Positions 47,845 through 57,201 are shown, counted from the stretch's first letter. The stretch is DNA of 64,000 nucleotides from Nocardioidaceae bacterium (GCA_018672315.1 CP076053.1:1537827-1601826), one strand, 5' to 3'. Notes: generated by a model from the sequence alone, not told the origin. A program made the numbers and translations.

Positions 47845-50358
47845 GCCCGCTCGCGCTCCCCGGCGCGCGAGGTGGGCGGCGAGGTGCCGCGCCGTGGCCC
47901 CGTCACCCTCGGCCACGTCCCGCGGGCGGCCGGAGGCGACGACCCGACCTCCCCGGTCACCACCCCCTGGTCCGAGGTCGAGCAGGTGGTCGGCCGTCGC
48001 GATCGTGGCGAGGTCGTGCTCGACGACCACCACGCTGTCGCCCTCGTCGACGAGCCGGTGCAGCTGCCGCACCAGCAGGGCGGCGTCGCTCGGGTGGAGC
48101 CCCGAGGTGGGCTCGTCGAGCAGGTAGAGCGTGTGTCCGCGGCGCACCCGCTGCAGCTCCGTGGCCAGCTTGATGCGCTGGGCCTCCCCGCCGCTGAGCT
48201 CGGTCGCCGGCTGCCCGAGCCGGAGGTAGCCGAGCCCCACCTCCTCCAGTGCCGCCAGCGCGCGCGACGCGGCGGGCAGCCCACCGAGGAGGGGGCCCGC
48301 TCGCTCGACGGTCAGGTCCAGCACGTTGGCGATCGTCAGACCCTCGGGCGTGACGTCGAGCCGGACCTCGAGGGTCTCCGCGTCGTAGCGGGAACCGCCG
48401 CAGGTCGAGCAGGGGGCGTACGTGCCCGGCAGGAACATCAGCTCCACGCTCACGAAGCCCTCGCCCTGGCACGTCTCGCACCGCCCCTCGGGGGTGTTGA
48501 AGGAGAACCGTCCGGCGTCGTACCCGCGGCGCCGTGCCTCCTCGGTGTCCGCGAACGCACGGCGCACGGCGTCGAAGAGTCCCGTGTACGTCGCCAGATT
48601 CGACCGCGGCGTCCGCCCGATCGGCTTCTGGTCGACGACCACCAGCCGGTCGACCTGGTCGAGACCCTCCGCGGCCTCCACGGCGCCTGCCTGCGACCCG
48701 GCGAGGTGGTCCCGGACGGCGCCGGCCAGCACCTGGGTGACCAGCGTGGACTTGCCCGACCCGCTGACGCCGGTCACCGCGGTCAGCTGGCCGAGCCCGA
48801 ACGTGACGTCGACGCTGTCGAGGTTGTGCCGGCGCACGCCCCGCAGCAGGACGCGCCCGACCGGCGCGCGGTCGCGCGGCGGGAGGGTCTCGGCGCGGTC
48901 GAAGAGGTGGTCGCTGGTCGGGGAGTCGACCTGCTCCAGTCCCTCGACGGGACCGGAGTAGAGCACCGTGCCGCCCGCCTCGCCCGCCCCCGGGCCGATG
49001 TCGACGACGTGGTCGGCGCGGCGTACGACGTCCATGTCGTGCTCCACGACGAACAGCGTGTTGCCTGCTGCCTTGAGTGCGTCGAGCACCCGCATCAGGG
49101 GCTCCGCGTCGGCGGGGTGGAGGCCCGCCGAGGGCTCGTCCAGCACGTAGACGACACCGAAAAGCCCCGACCGCAGCTGGGTGGCGATGCGCAGCCGTTG
49201 CATCTCGCCGGGGGAGAGGGTGGTCGAGCGTCGCGCCAGGGCGAGGTAGCCCAGCCCGAGGTCGACGAGCACGGCGATGCGCGCCCGCAGGTCCGCGACG
49301 ATGCGGGTCGCGGCCTCGTCCGGCGCGGTCTGCGCGCGCCCTGGGCCGCGACCGGGGTCGGCCTCCCACGCCGCGAGCGCGGCGGCCAGGTCGACCAGCG
49401 GCAGCGTGCTGAGCGCGGCGATCGAGTGCCCGGCGAACGTCACCGCGAGTGCGTCGCGGCCGATGCCGGCACCGCCGCACAGGTGGCAGGTGGTCGAGCG
49501 CACGTACGCCATGAACTTCGCGCGCTGCCGTTCCGAGCCGGAGTCGGCGAGGATGTGGCGCACGTATCTGCGGGCGCTCCAGAACTGCCCGTTGTAGTCG
49601 CGGCCCACCGTCGCGTCCGGGTCGCCGGCGAAGTCCTCGCGCGTGATCCGCAGCGTCGGCTGCTCGTCGGTGAAGAGCAGCCACTCCTGCTGGGCCCGGG
49701 GCACCTCGCGCCACGGCGCGTCGATGTCGACGCCCGAGAGCTTCGCGATGCGCAGCAGGTTCTTGCCCTGCCACGCGCCGGGCCAGGCGGCGATGGCTCC
49801 CTCGCGGATGGACCGGGAGGGGTCGGGCACCATCAGGTCCTCGGCCACGTCGTGGGTCTCGCCGAGACCGCCGCACGCGGGGCAGGCGCCGGCGACGGTG
49901 TTGGGGCTGAACGCCTCGGCGGGCAGGTGCGCGGGGTGGTCGTGGTCCCGGGCGGCCGGCCCCCCGGGGTAGTCGCCGGCCCTGGAGTACAGGATGCGCA
50001 GCAGGTTCGACAGCGTCGTGATCGTGCCGACGCTGGACCGGGCCGACGCCTGGGCGCGTCGCTGCTGCAACGCCACCGCCGGCGGCAGCCCGCTGATCTC
50101 CTCGACGTGCGGGGCGCCGACCTGCCCCATCATCTGCCGGGCGTACGGCGAGACCGACTCGAAGTAGCGGCGCTGCGCCTCGGCGTAGAGGGTGCCGAAC
50201 GCCAGCGAGGACTTGCCGGACCCGGAGACGCCGGTGAAGGCGACGAACGCGTCCCGCGGCAGGTCGACGTCGACGTCGCGCAGGTTGTGCTCGGAGGCGC
50301 CGCGGACGCGGACGCAGCCGTCGTCGACGGCGTGGGGGGACGAGGCGTACGCGGTCAC
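47842..50358 (-). CDS. UvrA-like ABC ATPase (shortened UvrA paralogue)
   Basis: This 838-residue protein has two ABC modules. Walker A motifs are FTGVSGSGKSSL (N-half) and VTGVSGSGKSTL (C-half). Signatures are LSPGEMQRL and LSGGEAQRI, with Walker B VYVLDEPSAGL and LYLLDEPTSGLHP. Zinc-binding pairs remain (CPACGG; CHLCGG; CETCQGEG to CSTCGG). It is about 100 residues shorter than UvrA, consistent with reduced UvrB-binding and insertion domains, as in UvrA2/DrrC-like proteins linked to drug tolerance. Its start GTG 50356-50358 is 17 bases after the YeiH stop. The genomic repair uvrA is probably elsewhere. Confidence 0.85.
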   Translation of the reverse strand: MTAYASSPHAVDDGCVRVRGASEHNLRDVDVDLPRDAFVAFTGVSGSGKSSLAFGTLYAEAQRRYFESVSPYARQMMGQVGAPHVEEISGLPPAVALQQRRAQASARSSVGTITTLSNLLRILYSRAGDYPGGPAARDHDHPAHLPAEAFSPNTVAGACPACGGLGETHDVAEDLMVPDPSRSIREGAIAAWPGAWQGKNLLRIAKLSGVDIDAPWREVPRAQQEWLLFTDEQPTLRITREDFAGDPDATVGRDYNGQFWSARRYVRHILADSGSERQRAKFMAYVRSTTCHLCGGAGIGRDALAVTFAGHSIAALSTLPLVDLAAALAAWEADPGRGPGRAQTAPDEAATRIVADLRARIAVLVDLGLGYLALARRSTTLSPGEMQRLRIATQLRSGLFGVVYVLDEPSAGLHPADAEPLMRVLDALKAAGNTLFVVEHDMDVVRRADHVVDIGPGAGEAGGTVLYSGPVEGLEQVDSPTSDHLFDRAETLPPRDRAPVGRVLLRGVRRHNLDSVDVTFGLGQLTAVTGVSGSGKSTLVTQVLAGAVRDHLAGSQAGAVEAAEGLDQVDRLVVVDQKPIGRTPRSNLATYTGLFDAVRRAFADTEEARRRGYDAGRFSFNTPEGRCETCQGEGFVSVELMFLPGTYAPCSTCGGSRYDAETLEVRLDVTPEGLTIANVLDLTVERAGPLLGGLPAASRALAALEEVGLGYLRLGQPATELSGGEAQRIKLATELQRVRRGHTLYLLDEPTSGLHPSDAALLVRQLHRLVDEGDSVVVVEHDLATIATADHLLDLGPGGGDRGGRVVASGRPRDVAEGDGATARHLAAHLARRGARAG

Positions 50359-50374
50359 CCGGTCACCCTGCCCG

Positions 50375-51415
50375 TCAGAGCAGCAGCACACCCGCGAGAG
50401 GGACGGCGAGCACGACGGCGGTCGCAGCGGTGCCGACCAGCAGGGGGCGTACGCCCGACCGCAGCAGGCGCGGCAGGTGCACCCCCGTGCCGAGCGCGAA
50501 GAGCGCGGCCGCGAGCAGCACGGTCTGCGCCTGCTCCGCGACCGTCAGCACGGGCGCGGGCAGGACCCCGGTCGACCGGAGCAGCACGCAGCCGAGGAAG
50601 CCGAGCACGAATGCGGGCACCAGGGGCGGGAGCCCGTCCTGGGTCGGGCGCCCGGACGTCCGCAGCGCCCGCCGCCGCTGCAGGCCCACCGCGGCGACGA
50701 CCGGGGCGAGCAGCAGCACCCGGGTGAGCTTGACGGCCACGGCGACACCGACGACCGCGGCACCCGCGGGCTGCGCGGCGGCGACGACCTGGCCGACCTC
50801 CTGCACGCCCGCACCGACCCAGGTGCCGTACGCCGCGTCGCCGAGGCCGAGCGGCCCCTGCAGCAGCGGCAGCGCCACCATCGTGACGGTCCCGAGCAGG
50901 GTCACCGCGGCGATCGCGGTCGCGACGTCGTCGTCCTCGGCGTCGGCCGTACGCTCCATCGCGGCGATGGCGGAGGCACCGCAGATCGAGAAGCCGGTGG
51001 CGAGGAGCAGACCTCGAGGACCGGAGAGCCCCATGCGTCCCGCGATGAGCAGCGTCGCCGTGAAGGTGACCGCCACGGTCAGCACGATCAGCACGAGCAC
51101 CTCGGGTCCGAGCGCCGCGACCGTCGCCAGGGGGAGCGAGAGACCGAGCAGCACGATGCCCGCCCGCAGCAGTCGCCGTGACGCGACGCGCACACCAGGG
51201 AGCGCCCGGTCGTGGACGAGGCCGAGGTTCGCGAGCACCGCGCCGACGGCGATCGCCCAGGTCAGCGAGCCGACGGCCGGCACCAGGGCGTGAAGGCCCA
51301 GGGCGGCGCCCACGCCAGCAGTCGTAAGCACCAGACCCGGCAGCGGGGACGACGCGACATCAGCCGTGGAGTCGACGAGCGGGCGGCGGTGCCGCGCGAC
51401 GTCGAGGAGTGCCAT
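50375..51415 (-). CDS. YeiH-family putative sulfate/sulfonate-type exporter
   Basis: This 346-residue protein has about ten membrane helices and the YeiH/UPF0324 motifs. GIVLLGLSLPL comes first, then LIAGRMGLSGPRGLLLATGFSICGASAIAA, then WVGAGVQEVGQVVAAA. Relatives are annotated as putative sulfate exporters, with little direct evidence. The ATG at 51413-51415 starts just before the first helix. It is divergent from a LysR-type regulator, as in the Escherichia yeiE-yeiH pair. It is followed by the UvrA-like gene, possibly in one transcript. Confidence 0.83.
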   Translation of the reverse strand: MALLDVARHRRPLVDSTADVASSPLPGLVLTTAGVGAALGLHALVPAVGSLTWAIAVGAVLANLGLVHDRALPGVRVASRRLLRAGIVLLGLSLPLATVAALGPEVLVLIVLTVAVTFTATLLIAGRMGLSGPRGLLLATGFSICGASAIAAMERTADAEDDDVATAIAAVTLLGTVTMVALPLLQGPLGLGDAAYGTWVGAGVQEVGQVVAAAQPAGAAVVGVAVAVKLTRVLLLAPVVAAVGLQRRRALRTSGRPTQDGLPPLVPAFVLGFLGCVLLRSTGVLPAPVLTVAEQAQTVLLAAALFALGTGVHLPRLLRSGVRPLLVGTAATAVVLAVPLAGVLLL

Positions 51416-51474
51416 GACGCCAGCGTGGCCCGACCGGTGCGTGGGCAGTAGTGCCCGTCGGTGCATCCGAGGCA

Positions 51475-51480
51475 TACGCT
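51475..51480 (+). promoter_or_regulatory. -10 element of a likely leaderless promoter (LysR gene)
   Basis: TACGCT lies exactly six bases before the ATG at 51487 with no ribosome site. Confidence 0.5.
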
Positions 51481-51486
51481 GAGTGC

Positions 51487-52386
51487 ATGACCGAGGCCCG
51501 ACCGGCGCTGACCGATCTCGCGCTGCTCCTGACCGTCGTGCGCGAGGGCAGCATGGGTCGCGCCGCGGACCGGCTGGGCGCCTCGCAGCCCGCCGTCTCC
51601 CGCCGTGTCGCCGCCCTCGAACGCGAGCTCGGCGTCGGCCTCGTCGAGCGCACCCCGCGGGGGTCCGTGCTCACCGCGCAGGGCCGCGTGGTCGCCGACT
51701 GGGCGGCGGAGCTGCTCGAGCACGCCGACCACTTCTCGCGCCTCGTGGCGACGCTTCGGGCCGACGGTGGCGAGGCGTTGCGCATCGCCGTCAGCGTCAC
51801 GATCGCCGAGCACCTGGCGCCGGCGTGGGTGGCGAGGCTGCGGGCCGAGGCGCCCGACGTGCAGGTCGCGATGGCCGTCGGCAACTCCGAGGACGTCGTG
51901 GGACGCGTACGCCGCGCCGAGGTCGACCTCGGGTTCGTGGAGAGTCCACGCATCCCCGAGGGCCTCGCCCACCGCCGGGTCGGCAGCGACCGGCTCATGG
52001 TGGCGGTCGCCCCGACCCACCCGTGGGCCGGCCGCGCGGCACCGGTCGGGCCGGGCGAGCTGGCGTACGCGGGTCTTCTGCTCCGCGAGTCCGGGTCGGG
52101 CACGCGGGAGACGCTGGACGCGGCCCTGGCCGCGCACGGACAAGCCGCCGTGCGGCCCACGGTGATGGCCTCCAACGCCGCCCTGCGCGCCGCCGCGCTC
52201 GCAGGCGCCGGACCCGTCGCCCTGTCCGAGCGGGTCCTGGCGAGGGCGGTCGAGGGCGGGGAGCTGGTGGCCGTGCCGACCGTCGACCTCGACCTGACGC
52301 GACCCTTCAGCGCCGTGTGGCGCCGAGGGTCGCGGCCCGGTCACACCGCGAGCCGCCTGCTCGAGGTCGTCCTCGGCGGCTCCTGA
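51487..52386 (+). CDS. LysR-family regulator (YeiE/CysB-like context)
   Basis: This 299-residue protein has the LysR helix-turn-helix (LTDLALLLTVVREGSMGRAADRLGASQPAVSRRVAALERELG) and an effector domain beginning ALRIAVSVTIAEHLAPAW. Its gene is divergent from the YeiH-type exporter gene, 71 bases away, the common arrangement for a LysR activator and its target. It ends four bases before the convergent mycothiol-type gene. The start agrees with the TACGCT element six bases upstream. Confidence 0.88.
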   Translation: MTEARPALTDLALLLTVVREGSMGRAADRLGASQPAVSRRVAALERELGVGLVERTPRGSVLTAQGRVVADWAAELLEHADHFSRLVATLRADGGEALRIAVSVTIAEHLAPAWVARLRAEAPDVQVAMAVGNSEDVVGRVRRAEVDLGFVESPRIPEGLAHRRVGSDRLMVAVAPTHPWAGRAAPVGPGELAYAGLLLRESGSGTRETLDAALAAHGQAAVRPTVMASNAALRAAALAGAGPVALSERVLARAVEGGELVAVPTVDLDLTRPFSAVWRRGSRPGHTASRLLEVVLGGS

Positions 52387-52390
52387 CGGT

Positions 52391-53080
52391 TCACTCCTGC
52401 AGGTCGGTCTCCCGCAGCGCGCCGAAGGGGGACAGGTGTGCCAGGTACGGCTCGGGGTCGCCGTCCCAGTCCCAGGCGCGCACCTGGTCGGTCGAGCGAC
52501 GGCCGCCGAGTCCTCGGGAGAGCTCCCACTTGCTCGGTGCGGTGACGGTCGCGGCCGGGTCGCCGTCTCCGACGACGGTGTCGAAGTCCTCGGCGACGAG
52601 TCGCAGGGGAGGGCAGTCGCCGTTCGCACAGGCTGCCCCGAGGCCCATCTGGGTGAAGGCGCCGAGGGTCACGTCGACGGCGCCGTCCTCGCGTCCGGCC
52701 GCGGGGAACTCCGGCACCGAGCGCATGTCCTGCTCGTGCACCCAGGCGTCGACGACGAGGCTCGCGACCTCGTCCTCGGGACCCTGCCGCAGCGCCTCCT
52801 GGATCTTCGGCGCGTGCTGGTCCCACTCGGCGAGCAGCTGCTCGGGGGAGAGGTTCGCGCGGTCCTCGACGTGGTGGGTCGTCCACTCCGGGTTGAGGTC
52901 GTCGGGCACCGCGTCCTTGAGGGCGTCGTCGTTGACGCCCACCATGTGGGACAGCAGCTGCCGGACGGTCCAGGCGTCGGTGGCGGGCACCGTCTGCTCG
53001 GCCTGCTCAGAGGACAGGCCCTGGGCGAGGGCGCGTACGCGGTCGTAGGTGTCGGTCCAGTGCTGTGCGAGATCAGTCAT
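52391..53080 (-). CDS. Maleylpyruvate isomerase-like (DinB/MDMPI) family protein
   Basis: This 229-residue protein starts with the MDMPI N-terminal helical bundle (TDTYDRVRALAQGLSSEQAEQTVPATDAWTVRQLLSHMVGVNDD). In mycothiol-dependent isomerases and transferases this bundle binds a metal through three His residues. Only some are evident here (SHM; HEQDM). The C-terminal half resembles the SCP2-like MDMPI_C domain. A thiol-linked transferase or isomerase in the cytosol is the likely role, consistent with an actinobacterial host. The ATG at 53078-53080 follows GGAGG. Confidence 0.8.
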   Translation of the reverse strand: MTDLAQHWTDTYDRVRALAQGLSSEQAEQTVPATDAWTVRQLLSHMVGVNDDALKDAVPDDLNPEWTTHHVEDRANLSPEQLLAEWDQHAPKIQEALRQGPEDEVASLVVDAWVHEQDMRSVPEFPAAGREDGAVDVTLGAFTQMGLGAACANGDCPPLRLVAEDFDTVVGDGDPAATVTAPSKWELSRGLGGRRSTDQVRAWDWDGDPEPYLAHLSPFGALRETDLQE

Positions 53081-53159
53081 GGGAACCTCCTACCCATCGC
53101 GCGCGATGTAATCGGGCGTCGCCTGATGAGCAGGGCCCGTGAGCGGGTAACGAGGGGCC

Positions 53160-54140
53160 ATGGATCACGCGCGACTCGGCCGCACCGGCCTGGAGGTCTC
53201 CCGACTCACCCTCGGCTGCATGAGCTGGGGTGACCCGTCCCGTGGGGGCCACCCGTGGGTGCTTGGCTACGACGAGGCCAGGGTGATCATCGAGCGCGCC
53301 CTGGAGCTCGGCATCACGACTTTCGACACCGCCAACGTCTACTCCGGCGGGTCCAGCGAGGAGTTCACCGGCCGCGCTCTCCGCGAGGTCCTGGGCGGCC
53401 ACGACCTCGACGACGTCGTCGTCGCCACGAAGGTCCACGGCCGGATGCACGAGGGCCCGAACGGTGCCGGCCTCTCCCGCAAGGCGATCCTCCGCGAGAT
53501 CGACGCGTCGCTGGCCCGGCTCGGTGTCGACCACGTCGACCTCTACCAGATCCACCGCTGGGACCCCGACACCCCGATCGAGGAGACGATGGAGGCGCTG
53601 CACGACGTCGTGCGCGCCGGCAAGGTCCGCTACCTGGGCGCCTCCTCGATGTGGGCGTGGCAGTTCGCCAAGGCCCAGCACGTCGCGGCGAGCAACGGGT
53701 GGACGCCGTTCGTGTCGATGCAGGACCACTACAACCTGCTCTACCGCGAGGAGGAGCGGGAGATGCTGCCGTTCTGCGCCGACAGCGGTGTCGGGGTGCT
53801 GCCGTGGAGCCCGCTGGCCCGTGGTCGGCTGGCGCGTCCGTGGGACACCGACACCGCGCGCAGCGAGACCGACGAGTTCGGCAAGACGCTCTACCGCGAC
53901 TCCGACGAGCAGATCGTCGACGCCGTCGGACACATCGCCGAGCGGCGCGGGGCGAGCCGGGCCCAGGTGGCCCTGGCGTGGCTGCTGCACCAGCCGGTCG
54001 TGACCAGCCCGATCGTCGGCGTCACGAGCATCGCGCACCTCGAGGACGCGGTCGGCGCCCTCGACGTACAGCTCGAGGACGACGAGATCGAGGCACTGCA
54101 GGAGCACTACGCGCCGCACCCGGTCGTGGGCCACCGCTAG
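53160..54140 (+). CDS. Aldo/keto reductase
   Basis: This 326-residue (alpha/beta)8 NADPH-dependent reductase has the family tetrad: Asp in FDTANVY, Tyr in the same motif, Lys in VATKVHG and His in DLYQIHRWD. Late blocks YLGASSMWAW and SPIVGVTSIAHLEDAVGALD form the cofactor pocket. It resembles the AKR11/YajO-like group that reduces aldehydes and ketones. The ATG at 53160 is preceded by TAACGA at six bases and no ribosome site. The gene is single. Confidence 0.9.
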   Translation: MDHARLGRTGLEVSRLTLGCMSWGDPSRGGHPWVLGYDEARVIIERALELGITTFDTANVYSGGSSEEFTGRALREVLGGHDLDDVVVATKVHGRMHEGPNGAGLSRKAILREIDASLARLGVDHVDLYQIHRWDPDTPIEETMEALHDVVRAGKVRYLGASSMWAWQFAKAQHVAASNGWTPFVSMQDHYNLLYREEEREMLPFCADSGVGVLPWSPLARGRLARPWDTDTARSETDEFGKTLYRDSDEQIVDAVGHIAERRGASRAQVALAWLLHQPVVTSPIVGVTSIAHLEDAVGALDVQLEDDEIEALQEHYAPHPVVGHR

Positions 54141-54162
54141 CCGGTCCGGGCATGCTGGCCTC

Positions 54163-54999
54163 GTGAGCAGCGAGGGGTCCCGGCGTACGCGTCTGGTGGA
54201 GGCCCTGCGGCCCGACCCGGCCGTGCCCGGGGGCCTGCCGGACCTGGCGCGCTCGCTCCTGTGGTTCGAGATCGCGCTCGTGCTGCTGCTGAGCCTCGGC
54301 CGGTCCGCGGTCTACTCGGTCGTCAGCATCGTCGCCGCGCTCACCGCGCCGGAGCCGCTGAGCGGACAGACCGCGACGCTCAACGCGTCGCGCTCCGAAC
54401 GGTCCTACCTCGATCTCACCTACCAGCTGCTGGCCATCGGCTTCGCGCTCGTGGCGGTGGCGCTGGCGGGCTACCTGCTCGTGCGTGCCGGCACCTCGCT
54501 GCGCGAGACGTGGGCGGCGGGCGACCGCTGGGTGCGGCTGTCCGACGCAGGGTGGGGCGCCCTGCTGGCGCTGGGCGTCGGGTCGGTCGGGGTCGTCTTC
54601 TACCTCGCGTCGTACGCCCTCGGCATCAACCTGGCCGTGAGCGCCTCCGGGCTGACCGACACGTGGTGGCGTGTCCCGGTGCTGGTGCTCGCGGCGCTGC
54701 AGAACTCGGTCGTCGAGGAGTTCATCGTGCTCGGCTTCGTGCAGGTCAGGCTTCGCCAGCTCGGGTTCGGCAACGCAGGCGCCATCGGCATCGCAGCGCT
54801 GCTCCGGGGCAGCTACCACCTCTACCAGGGGTTCGGCGGCTTCCTCGGCAACCTCGCGATGGGTCTGCTCTTCGGCTGGCTCTTCGCCCGCTGGGGTCGG
54901 GTGATGCCCTTCGTGGCCGCGCACTGGCTGCTCGACATCGGGGCCTTCGTCGGGTACGCCCTGCTCGCCGGGCAGGTCAGCTGGCTGCCGAGGCCGTGA
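54163..54999 (+). CDS. CPBP-family intramembrane metalloprotease
   Basis: This 278-residue protein has about seven to eight membrane helices and the CPBP/Abi motifs. The paired Glu with a downstream Arg is VVEEFIVLGFVQVRLR (about residues 184-199). A His follows in RGSYHLYQGFGG, and a last block, FVAAHWLLDIGAF, has another His. These residues should bind zinc and cleave peptide bonds within the membrane. Roles in the family range from CAAX processing to bacteriocin self-protection. CATGCT lies six bases before the GTG at 54163. Its gene closely follows the reductase gene but need not be linked in function. Confidence 0.85.
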   Translation: MSSEGSRRTRLVEALRPDPAVPGGLPDLARSLLWFEIALVLLLSLGRSAVYSVVSIVAALTAPEPLSGQTATLNASRSERSYLDLTYQLLAIGFALVAVALAGYLLVRAGTSLRETWAAGDRWVRLSDAGWGALLALGVGSVGVVFYLASYALGINLAVSASGLTDTWWRVPVLVLAALQNSVVEEFIVLGFVQVRLRQLGFGNAGAIGIAALLRGSYHLYQGFGGFLGNLAMGLLFGWLFARWGRVMPFVAAHWLLDIGAFVGYALLAGQVSWLPRP

Positions 55000-55038
55000 C
55001 CGGAGAACCGCGGCGGCCGTCTGACAGGCTCGGCGACC

Positions 55039-55998
55039 ATGACCTCGGACCCGTCGCCCCTGCCGCTCGCCGGCACCCACGGCGGCGACGGCCTCGCGGT
55101 CGCCCGCGCGCTCGGCCTGGACCCGTCCGAGCTGCTCGACCTCTCGCAGAACCTCAACCCGTTCGCGCCGCCCGCTGCCGATGTCGTACGCCGTCACCTC
55201 GACGCGGTCGGGCGCTACCCCGACGACCGCGACGCCACGGCTCTCCTCGCCGACGCGCTGGGGGTCGATCCGGCCAGGCTCCTGCTGACCAACGGCGGTA
55301 GCGAGGCGATCAGCCTGGTGGCCGCACGGATCGGCGGACGCGTCCGCAGCGAACCCGAGTTCGCGCTGCACCCGCGCGCAGCCGCGGGCACGAGCGAGGG
55401 GGCCGGTCCGGTGTGGCGCAGCAACCCCCACTCCCCGTCCGGCCGCCTCGCGACCGCGGACGAGCACGCCGACGTGTGGGACGAGGCATTCCACGCCCTG
55501 GCCACGGGTCACTGGTCGGCCGACCGCGGCGCCACCGACGACACCCGCAGCGTGGTCGTCGGCTCCCTCACCAAGACCTTCGCCTGCCCCGGGCTGCGCC
55601 TGGGGTACGTGGTCGCCCGCGACGCCGACGAGCGGGCCGCCCTGGCCGAGCGACAGCCGCACTGGTCGGTCGGTGCGCTGGCGCTGGCGTGCCTGCCCGA
55701 CCTGCTCGCCTCCGCGGACCTGCCGGGGTGGGCCGGCGCCGTCGCCCGGGCACGGGCTGAGCTGGTCGCGGTGCTGCAGGCGTACGACCTCGTCGTCGAG
55801 GCCGCGGATGCCCCCTGGGTGCTGGTGCACCGGCCGGGTCTGAGGGAGCTGCTCGCCCCGCACGGCGTGCTCGTGCGCGACTGCACCAGCTTCGGCATGC
55901 CCGGCTGGGCGCGGGTCGCGGTGCCCGACTCCGCGGGTCTCGTCCGTGTGACCCAGGCCCTGTCCCGGGCGGTCGCCCCGACGCCCGAGGGCCCGTAG
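55039..55998 (+). CDS. cobC: Rv2231c-type PLP-dependent CobC (threonine-phosphate decarboxylase-like)
   Basis: This 319-residue fold-type I PLP enzyme has NGGSEAISL at the phosphate site, the shortened NPHSPSGR loop, VWDEAF with the ring-binding Asp and the Schiff-base Lys in GSLTKTFACPGLRLG. In cobalamin synthesis the enzyme converts threonine phosphate to aminopropanol phosphate, the linker of the nucleotide loop used by CbiB. It is shorter than Salmonella CobD (about 364 aa), like its mycobacterial counterpart. Its stop codon is followed at once by the cobalamin riboswitch of the uptake operon. Confidence 0.85.
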   Translation: MTSDPSPLPLAGTHGGDGLAVARALGLDPSELLDLSQNLNPFAPPAADVVRRHLDAVGRYPDDRDATALLADALGVDPARLLLTNGGSEAISLVAARIGGRVRSEPEFALHPRAAAGTSEGAGPVWRSNPHSPSGRLATADEHADVWDEAFHALATGHWSADRGATDDTRSVVVGSLTKTFACPGLRLGYVVARDADERAALAERQPHWSVGALALACLPDLLASADLPGWAGAVARARAELVAVLQAYDLVVEAADAPWVLVHRPGLRELLAPHGVLVRDCTSFGMPGWARVAVPDSAGLVRVTQALSRAVAPTPEGP

Positions 55999-56010
55999 GG
56001 TGGCGTACGC

Positions 56011-56111
56011 GTCGGTGGGACGAAGTCCGGTGGGATCCCGGCACTGACCCGCAACGGTGAAGCCCCGCAGCCCATGCCGGCTGAGGGGACGAGTCCGGTC
56101 GAGCCACCGAC
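56011..56111 (+). ncRNA. Cobalamin riboswitch
   Basis: GTCGGTGG (56011-56018) pairs with CCACCGAC (56104-56111) as the closing stem. Inside are GTCCGGTGGGATCCCGG, the highly conserved GCACTGACCCGCAACGGTG core (B12-box type), a CCATGCCGGCTGAGG arm and ACGAGTCCGG. The order of elements matches the cobalamin riboswitch class. It lies about 95 bases upstream of the BtuF start, whose AGGAGG it could mask when ligand is bound. TAGGGT at 55996-56001 is a likely -10. Confidence 0.88.
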
Positions 56112-56206
56112 GGCAGGGACCACATCACCCTCGAGGTCCAGGGTGGGTCCGTGCGGCGGGCTCACCGTCGTCGGGCGCAGCGAGCCTCGACGACAGGAGG
56201 ACATCC

Positions 56207-57187
56207 ATGAAGCATCCGCGCACTCGCCGGGGCCCTCTCGCCTCGGGGCTCACCGCAGCTCTGCTCGCTCTCACGCTCGCGGCCTGCGGCGGCGACCCGG
56301 AGCCGGCCGGCGACGACTCCGAAGCCGGCTCACCGACCCCGAGCGGCTCGTCGTCCGCGTCGTCGGACTTCCCCGTGACCCTCGAGAGCGGCGAGGGCGA
56401 GATCACCCTGGAGTCCCAGCCGGAGCGCATCGTGTCGCTGTCGCCGTCGGCGACCGAGTCGCTGTTCGCGATCGGCGCCGGCGAGCAGGTCGTGGCGGCC
56501 GACGAGTACAGCAACTTCCCCGCCGAGGCCCCCACCACCGACCTCTCGGGCTTCGACCCCAACGTCGAGGCGATCCTGTCCTACGAGCCCGACCTGGTCA
56601 TCGCCTCCGCCGACACCAACGACCTCGTCGCGGGGCTCGACGCCGCCGGGGTGCCGACGCTGATCAGCGGGGCACCGGCGGACATCGAGTCCGGTTACGA
56701 CAACTTCGCCCTCCTCGGCATGGCGACCGGACGCGTCGACGAGACCGCCGCGTTCGTCAGCGACCTGCGCGGACGCATCTCCGACGCCCTCGACGCGGCT
56801 CCGCAGGACGCCGACGTCCGCGTCTACCACGAGCTCGACGACACCTACTTCGCGGCGAGCTCGAACAGCTTCATCGGCTCGGTGTACGAGGCCATGGGCG
56901 CCACCAACATCGCCGACGGAGCGGACAGCGACGGCAGCGGCTTCCCGCAGCTGACCGCCGAGGCCGTCATCGCCGCCGACCCGCAGCTCATCGTCATCAC
57001 CGACCAGGTCTCCTACACCGCCGAGGACGTCGCGCAGCGTCCCGGCTGGGGGGACGTCGCCGCGGTGCGCTCGGACAGCATCGTCACCGTCGACGCCGAC
57101 ATCGCCTCGCGCTGGGGACCTCGCCTGCCGCAGTTCATCGACGCCGTCGCGGAGGCCATGAACCAGGTTCCCGCCGTGACGGGCTGA
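56207..57187 (+). CDS. btuF: Cobalamin ABC transporter substrate-binding lipoprotein
   Basis: This 326-residue lipoprotein has a signal peptide ending in LAAC (Cys at about 26) and a Ser/Gly linker. A BtuF/FecB-type two-lobed domain follows (PERIVSLSPSATESLFAIGAGEQVVAADEYSNFP). It should capture cobalamin or cobinamide outside the membrane and deliver it to the BtuC-BtuD permease encoded next. The ATG follows CAGGAGG. The upstream cobalamin riboswitch makes B12-repressed expression very likely and supports the ligand assignment over siderophores. Confidence 0.9.
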   Translation: MKHPRTRRGPLASGLTAALLALTLAACGGDPEPAGDDSEAGSPTPSGSSSASSDFPVTLESGEGEITLESQPERIVSLSPSATESLFAIGAGEQVVAADEYSNFPAEAPTTDLSGFDPNVEAILSYEPDLVIASADTNDLVAGLDAAGVPTLISGAPADIESGYDNFALLGMATGRVDETAAFVSDLRGRISDALDAAPQDADVRVYHELDDTYFAASSNSFIGSVYEAMGATNIADGADSDGSGFPQLTAEAVIAADPQLIVITDQVSYTAEDVAQRPGWGDVAAVRSDSIVTVDADIASRWGPRLPQFIDAVAEAMNQVPAVTG

Positions 57188-57201
57188 GGGGGTCGTCGCT
57201 G

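Noticed and set aside
54022-55863. Leftward 613-codon open frame
   Set aside because: It lies opposite the CPBP and CobC genes, which have clear motifs and start signals. The frame has neither.
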